From Aidingimonas halophila (GTDB lineage Bacteria > Pseudomonadota > Gammaproteobacteria > Pseudomonadales > Halomonadaceae), in NCBI RefSeq assembly GCF_900106955.1, contig NZ_FNNI01000001.1, forward strand, positions 186,001 to 250,000: DNA of 64,000 bases, given 5' to 3'. This document shows positions 59,850-64,000 of this stretch, in pieces. A program made the translations under genes and the position numbers. The notes beneath the pieces are model-generated. The model was not told the origin of the DNA. It was given only the letters and a program-made list of their open reading frames with translations, and did not search any database. Numbering within the stretch: position 1 is the stretch's first letter; each line of letters begins with the position of its first letter.

Positions 59850-60872
59850 ATGCAACCGATTCATACGCTTCACGACTTCTTCATGCGCAGCGGCGCGTCC
59901 TTGCACCTTTACCATTTGGGCCGACGCCTGGCGTCTTGCCCCACGCAGGTACTCGCCGACTTCGAGGCCAACCAGACCCCTTGGCCATATCCATGGCAGG
60001 GAGAAGCCCGAATGGCCTGTGTTTTCCGCTTGGGGGAACGTCAGGATCCGATCATCTGGTTTCTCGCCCTGCCTGTGGATGAGCAAGGTATGTTACAGCC
60101 GGGTCCTCGTGATGCGTTCATCCATCGATTGCTCGAAACGCTTGGTCGTAGCATGGAGGGGGCGTCCAGTGACGTGGATAACCTGATGTCGGATAACCCG
60201 CTGGCATTTACTCCCAGTCTCCCCATGCAAGCCATGTTGCATGCACGCGCAACACTGGAGTTGGACCAGCCTGCCAGTCAACACCATGAACTGGCTGAAG
60301 CCTATCTGACAGGCGAATTGAGTGACCAGCCCTGGCAGGCGCTGGGTCTACAGGGTCTGGCTGATGTCATCACGCGCATGGATGACAGTGAGAGCCAGGC
60401 ACTGGCGGGACGACTTCACATGCTCCCCGTCGAAGTATTACGGCCACTCGGTGACTGCCTGGCGCACATCCCGATAGAGAGAGCACTGGCGCAGGCGCTC
60501 CGTACTCGCGGTGACAAGGCGGCGCAAGAGGGCGACATCGAAACATTCTGCGCTTGCGTGCGCGCTATCGCGCAGGGACCGACCGACATCACAGGACAAT
60601 GGTACGACGCCCTTTTGCAGGATCCGGCCGCGTGCGGTCCTGATCTGTTCGCGGCAATGGCCGCCAGAGGTTGGGAGCAGCTAGAGGATGGAGACAGACT
60701 CCCTCTGTTCCTGACACGTCTCGCGGAACACCCCAAGGCGGACTTTTCTGCATTGGCCAAGGACCTCGCCATGATCCCTCGACTTCGCTTACCGGTACTC
60801 ATGTGTCTCCGCCATGCCGACCCCGATTCACCAATCGGCAAGCGTCTTGCCCAACTTCATCGGCCAGCTTGA
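59850..60872 (+). CDS. DUF3549 family protein
   Basis: Function unknown. The 340-residue product resembles the Pseudomonas/Halomonas DUF3549 family: MQPIHTLHDFFMRSGASLHLYHLGRR at the start, PWPYPWQGEARMACVFRLGE and PIIWFLALPVDEQGMLQPGPRDAF, then an all-helical C-terminal half. No membrane segment or signal is seen. The frame is open to 59700, but the start at 59850 fits the family start. The gap 59579-59849 upstream contains no gene. It lies 12 bases ahead of the RimB-like gene, so it is probably in one operon with rimK. Confidence 0.75.
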   Translation: MQPIHTLHDFFMRSGASLHLYHLGRRLASCPTQVLADFEANQTPWPYPWQGEARMACVFRLGERQDPIIWFLALPVDEQGMLQPGPRDAFIHRLLETLGRSMEGASSDVDNLMSDNPLAFTPSLPMQAMLHARATLELDQPASQHHELAEAYLTGELSDQPWQALGLQGLADVITRMDDSESQALAGRLHMLPVEVLRPLGDCLAHIPIERALAQALRTRGDKAAQEGDIETFCACVRAIAQGPTDITGQWYDALLQDPAACGPDLFAAMAARGWEQLEDGDRLPLFLTRLAEHPKADFSALAKDLAMIPRLRLPVLMCLRHADPDSPIGKRLAQLHRPA

Positions 60873-60884
60873 GAGCACGTCACC

Positions 60885-61322
60885 ATGAAAGAGCTACCCT
60901 ATCAGCCCAAGGCGATCATCGGCCGTCGCGAAATGGTCACGTTGCCCGCACTCCAGCTCAGCCTCTGTTGCAAGGCCGATACAGGGGCACGGACCTCCTC
61001 CCTGCACGCTGAAGAGATCGAAACGTTCGAGGAAGACGGCCACATGTGGGTGAGTTTCGTCACTCGCAGCGGTGGTGCCAACAGTCCCGCACATCGTTAC
61101 CAACTCCATCTCCATGATCGTCGGCGTGTTACCAGTTCCAATGGTATGGCAGAATGGCGCTACATTATCCGCACCCGGATCCTGCTAGGCGAACTGGATC
61201 TACCCATTGAACTGTCACTTGCGGATCGCAGCGACATGCGCCACCCCATGTTACTGGGACGGCGCGCTATGCGCAGACTGCTGATCGCCCCCGGGGCCGC
61301 CTTTCTTCATGGCGAACCCTGA
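60885..61322 (+). CDS. rimB: RimB-like retropepsin-type protease (RimK partner)
   Basis: 145-residue protein of the family annotated as ATP-dependent zinc protease (DUF785). It is probably a retropepsin-like aspartic peptidase: the motif [18 protein letters not shown] holds the DTG, and [14 protein letters not shown] matches the second conserved part. In Pseudomonas, RimB acts with RimK in controlling glutamate tails on ribosomal protein S6. It lies 41 bases before rimK and 12 bases after the DUF3549 gene. Confidence 0.85.
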   Translation: MKELPYQPKAIIGRREMVTLPALQLSLCCKADTGARTSSLHAEEIETFEEDGHMWVSFVTRSGGANSPAHRYQLHLHDRRRVTSSNGMAEWRYIIRTRILLGELDLPIELSLADRSDMRHPMLLGRRAMRRLLIAPGAAFLHGEP

Positions 61323-61363
61323 TCGATTTTTACACGCCGCTATGTCCCGAGACGGAGAGAGCC

Positions 61364-62272
61364 ATGCATATCGCCCTGCTATCCCGCAATCGTACGCTAT
61401 ACTCGACCCGCCGGTTGATAGAGGCTGCCGAAGCGCGTGGGCATAGTGTACGCGTGGTCGATACGCTGCGTTGCTACATGAATATCGCGTCTCATCGGCC
61501 ATCGATCCATTACAAGGGCGAAGAAATCGAGTCATTCGATGCCATCATTCCCCGTATCGGTGCATCAATCACGTTTTATGGCTGTGCCGTACTGCGTCAG
61601 TTCGAAATGATGGGGACCTATGTACTCAACGACAATGTGTCCATTACACGCTCTCGGGACAAGCTGCGTTCACTCCAGTTGTTATCGCGCAAGGGGATCG
61701 GCCTGCCGGTGACGGGGTTCGCCCACTCACCGGATGACATCCCCGATCTGATCAAGATGGTCAGGGGCGCACCGTTGGTCATCAAATTGCTTGAAGGCAC
61801 CCAGGGCATTGGCGTCGTCCTGGCCGAAACCAATCAGGCGGCAGAGAGTGTCATCCAGGCATTCATGGGAATGAAAGCCAATATCATGGTCCAGGAGTAC
61901 ATCAAGGAAGCCAGGGGAGCCGATATTCGCTGTCTCGTCATCGGGGATAAAGTTGTCGCCTCGATGAAACGACAGGCCATTGAAGGTGAGTTTCGTTCCA
62001 ACCTGCATCGAGGCGGTAGTGCCAGCGTCATTCGTATTACTCCGGAAGAGCGATCAACGGCCATTCGTGCCGCCAAGGCGATGGGACTGCGTGTCGCCGG
62101 GGTCGATCTACTGCGCTCCAATCACGGTCCGGTTATCATGGAAGTCAACTCTTCGCCGGGACTACACGGCATCGAAACAGCGACGGGCAAGGACATTGCC
62201 GGTCTGATCATCGACCATCTGCAAAAGAATGCGGTCCGTTCCCGCAAGACACCGCCAAAACCCAAAGGATGA
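61364..62272 (+). CDS. rimK: Ribosomal protein S6--L-glutamate ligase RimK
   Basis: ATP-grasp ligase adding glutamates to the C-terminus of S6 and able to make poly-glutamate. The 302-residue protein (E. coli 300) has [21 protein letters not shown] and [15 protein letters not shown]. The ATP-binding stretch [18 protein letters not shown] and the metal-binding [15 protein letters not shown] near the end follow. Its N- and C-terminal parts match RimK rather than other ATP-grasp ligases. GGAGAGAGCC precedes the ATG. Confidence 0.94.
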   Translation: MHIALLSRNRTLYSTRRLIEAAEARGHSVRVVDTLRCYMNIASHRPSIHYKGEEIESFDAIIPRIGASITFYGCAVLRQFEMMGTYVLNDNVSITRSRDKLRSLQLLSRKGIGLPVTGFAHSPDDIPDLIKMVRGAPLVIKLLEGTQGIGVVLAETNQAAESVIQAFMGMKANIMVQEYIKEARGADIRCLVIGDKVVASMKRQAIEGEFRSNLHRGGSASVIRITPEERSTAIRAAKAMGLRVAGVDLLRSNHGPVIMEVNSSPGLHGIETATGKDIAGLIIDHLQKNAVRSRKTPPKPKG

Positions 62273-62373
62273 CATGTTCAGCTGTAATCAAAAGCGCAAA
62301 ATTCTTCCAAAAAGGGCTAGCAAAACACTGTTTCCACCCGCACAATCAGCGTCACCGGAGGAGGTGATCGCTC

Positions 62374-62814
62374 ATGTTTCTCGATAATCGCCAAGTGGCG
62401 ATGGATAGCGTTCTGGAAGCGCTTGCGGACAGTCTCGATTATTTTCAAGACAATCTGGAGCGCTTGCGACCATCGCTACGCGAAACGCTGAAGCCGCATT
62501 ATGAGGCCCGTAGCAAGGACCTGGAGGAATTGCAGGAACTCGCTAAAAAGCACCTGCACATGCTGCCGCGCGATGCTGACGTCGAGCGTGACGATTACCT
62601 CTGGCTCTGGAGCAGACTCAAGAGCTTCGTCGGTAATGACAGTCAAGTCCTGCTCGGAGAACTGCTCGAGCAGGAACGGGTACTGATGCAAGCACTGGCG
62701 ACCCTGCATACCCACCCTCTTCCCGATCCCATTGAACCGGTGACAGAGCGTTGCTGGAAAGGTTGCCGGGAATTGATACGCGTGCTCTACCAGCTACAAA
62801 AGAAAACGACATAG
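62374..62814 (+). CDS. Helical cytosolic protein, unknown function, very strong ribosome site
   Basis: No family recognised. The 146-residue sequence is nearly all helical and charged (LEALADSLDYFQDNLERLRPSLRETLKPHY, EDLEELQELAKKHL-type heptads), with no signal or membrane part. It may form a helix bundle. The start is marked by AGGAGGTGATC at 62359-62369, an 11-base match to the 16S anti-Shine-Dalgarno end, suggesting high translation. It is 101 bases after rimK and converges on sanA with six bases between the stops. An AAACACTGTTTCC motif at 62323-62335 lies upstream. Confidence 0.72.
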   Translation: MFLDNRQVAMDSVLEALADSLDYFQDNLERLRPSLRETLKPHYEARSKDLEELQELAKKHLHMLPRDADVERDDYLWLWSRLKSFVGNDSQVLLGELLEQERVLMQALATLHTHPLPDPIEPVTERCWKGCRELIRVLYQLQKKTT

Positions 62815-62820
62815 CTCGAT

Positions 62821-63546
62821 TCAGTCGCTCGTTGATTCTCCTCGATCGGCAGGTACCGCTGGGGGTAGCAATTGATCGGGGGGTACGATCCGAAGTGGCT
62901 CACGAGGCCCCAGGAAGTAAGGCTGACGTCCCCACAAGTAGATATCGCCTAGCATGGAGACCCGTGCAATCCATTCACGTGCTTCCAGCCGCCAGCTTTC
63001 CGACGCATGATCCGGTGACACAGCGCAACCAGTGGCGTCGAGTCCCAGCGCATCGGCAATATACAGTGCACGAGGCAAATGCCAGGGTTGCGTCACCAGC
63101 ATGGCGCGTTCGACACCGAAAACTTCCCGTGCCCTTGCCAACGTGTCAAATGTGCTGAAGCCGGCATAATCCAGTGTCATGTCAGCCTCGGCCACATCTC
63201 GACCACGAAGGTCTCGCCACATCGTTATCGGTTCATTATAGAACTGCGTACGATTATCGCCGGATAACAGCAGATGACTGACTTGTCGCTGACTTATCAG
63301 ATCGGCCGCCCCCCGCATACGTGCCTCGAAATAGGGGTTGCGTCCGCCGGCACGAGTCCAATGGGAGGTACCGAACACGATACCAACCGGCTGCTTGGTG
63401 CACTGTGCCACCCGATGCTCAATGCGCCCCTGAGTTCGCGTCAGTACCCAGAGATTGGCTGCCACGAAAAACAGGCCGACGATTACCACGCCGGCCCCGA
63501 GTATCATCAGTAGTGTTTTCAGCCATTTCCATCGTAGCGGCTGCAT
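62821..63546 (-). CDS. sanA: SanA-type envelope protein (DUF218/ElyC fold)
   Basis: Inner-membrane-anchored periplasmic protein affecting envelope permeability (vancomycin sensitivity in E. coli sanA mutants). The 241-residue product has one N-terminal transmembrane segment (about residues 10-32). The DUF218 domain has PVGIVFGTSHWTRAGGRNPYFEARMRGA, LLLSGDNRTQFYNEP, LDYAGFSTFDTLARAREVFG and VTQPWHLPRALYIA, close to E. coli SanA, with GRQPYFLGPREPL near the end. The biochemical activity is unresolved. Confidence 0.9.
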   Translation of the reverse strand: MQPLRWKWLKTLLMILGAGVVIVGLFFVAANLWVLTRTQGRIEHRVAQCTKQPVGIVFGTSHWTRAGGRNPYFEARMRGAADLISQRQVSHLLLSGDNRTQFYNEPITMWRDLRGRDVAEADMTLDYAGFSTFDTLARAREVFGVERAMLVTQPWHLPRALYIADALGLDATGCAVSPDHASESWRLEAREWIARVSMLGDIYLWGRQPYFLGPREPLRIVPPDQLLPPAVPADRGESTSD

Positions 63547-63592
63547 TCGCTCTCCCCAACGTCGGCCGCCGCATGGCTACCGGCCAACCAAG

Positions 63593-64000
63593 CTAGAACA
63601 TACCCAGCTCCAGCTTTGCCTCGTCACTCATCATCTCTCGACTCCAGGGAGGATCGAAGACGGTTTCGACGTGAACCTGGGAAATCTGAGGAGCTCCCAG
63701 AATCTTGTTTCGCGCATCGGCCGCGATCACGTCTCCCATTCCACATCCCGGCGCCGTCAGCGTCATGCGAATGGTGACAATACGTTCGCCGGATAACAAG
63801 CGTTCGATCCGACATCCATAGACCAGTCCCAGCTCGACGATATCGACCGGAATCTCCGGATCATAGCAAGTGCGCAGTTGGTCCCAGACGAACTGCTCGA
63901 GCTCCTCATCACTGGCCTCCTCCGACAAAGTGGGTCTCGGCAACGGGTCCAGTCCCAATGCATCGAGATCGGCTCCCTGAATCAGATAGAGCCGCCCTTC
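63593..64000 (-). CDS. sufT: SufT/MIP18-type Fe-S assembly protein (partial, runs off right edge)
   Basis: The C-terminal 135 codons are visible. The MIP18 (DUF59) domain is clear: WDQLRTCYDPEIPVDIVELGLVYG, the Cys in MTLTAPGCGMGDVIA and VETVFDPPWSREMMSDEAKLELGMF. Upstream, the frame stays open to the window edge (GRLYLIQGADLDALGL), matching the extra N-terminal part of SufT rather than PaaD. It is probably the last gene of a suf operon lying to the right. It ends 46 bases from the sanA start. Confidence 0.88.
   Translation of the reverse strand, partial: EGRLYLIQGADLDALGLDPLPRPTLSEEASDEELEQFVWDQLRTCYDPEIPVDIVELGLVYGCRIERLLSGERIVTIRMTLTAPGCGMGDVIAADARNKILGAPQISQVHVETVFDPPWSREMMSDEAKLELGMF

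Overview
The window is 64 kb of chromosome from a gammaproteobacterium, most likely a moderately halophilic Halomonadaceae member (Halomonas-like). Three things suggest this. Gene order is Pseudomonas-like over two long housekeeping blocks. Several proteins are acid-rich, including a ribosomal L25 with a long Asp/Glu tail. The GC content looks moderately high. The genus is inferred from gene order and protein character, not from a marker gene.

Layout. (1) Positions 1-9134 hold envelope lipid and LPS transport plus the rpoN block: the 5' part of mlaF (running off the left edge), a YrbG-type exchanger, kdsD, kdsC, lptC, lptA, lptB, rpoN, hpf, ptsN, rapZ and ptsO. (2) Positions 9153-21002, mostly minus strand, hold pmbA, darP (yjgA), tldD, the giant yhdP, rng, maf and mreDCB. 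Divergent from these, gatCAB (21222-24458) encodes the tRNA amidotransferase. (3) Positions 24470-40246 form an accessory block for polyamine catabolism. It has a PuuR-type regulator, a Gly-rich secreted protein, puuC, a SpuC-type aminotransferase, puuD, a divergent puuA, and a long minus-strand run of a second PuuB-like oxidase, potABCD, a SpuB-type glutamine synthetase and puuB, with a LysR regulator upstream. (4) Positions 40261-52199 hold moeB, lrp, prmC, prfA and hemA on the minus strand. A TPR lipoprotein, lolB, ispE, tRNA-Gln(UUG), prs, rplY, pth and ychF follow on the plus strand. (5) Positions 52200-57442 are a proline utilisation unit: putA (without the usual N-terminal DNA-binding domain) and putP. 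(6) Positions 57492-64000 are mixed: a small membrane protein, an OmpW porin, a GGCT-fold protein, yqcC, a DUF3549 protein, a RimB-like protease with rimK, an unknown helical protein, sanA, and a sufT-like gene running off the right edge.

How the genes work together. The Kdo enzymes and LptCAB make and move LPS. RpoN, HPF, PtsN, RapZ and NPr form the nitrogen-PTS regulatory cluster. The polyamine block would import putrescine or spermidine by PotABCD and degrade it by two routes: gamma-glutamylation (PuuA, PuuB, PuuC, PuuD) and direct transamination (SpuC, then the aldehyde dehydrogenase). It has duplicated synthetase and oxidase steps. A GABA aminotransferase and succinate-semialdehyde dehydrogenase must lie elsewhere.

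I see no phage, IS element, CRISPR array or obvious defence system. The best novelty candidates are small-scale: a probable AUC start codon for mreC, an operator-like dyad filling the ompW promoter spacer, paired dyads ahead of a putA that lacks its own DNA-binding domain, a dyad just upstream of rpoN, and the composite Puu/Spu polyamine locus.
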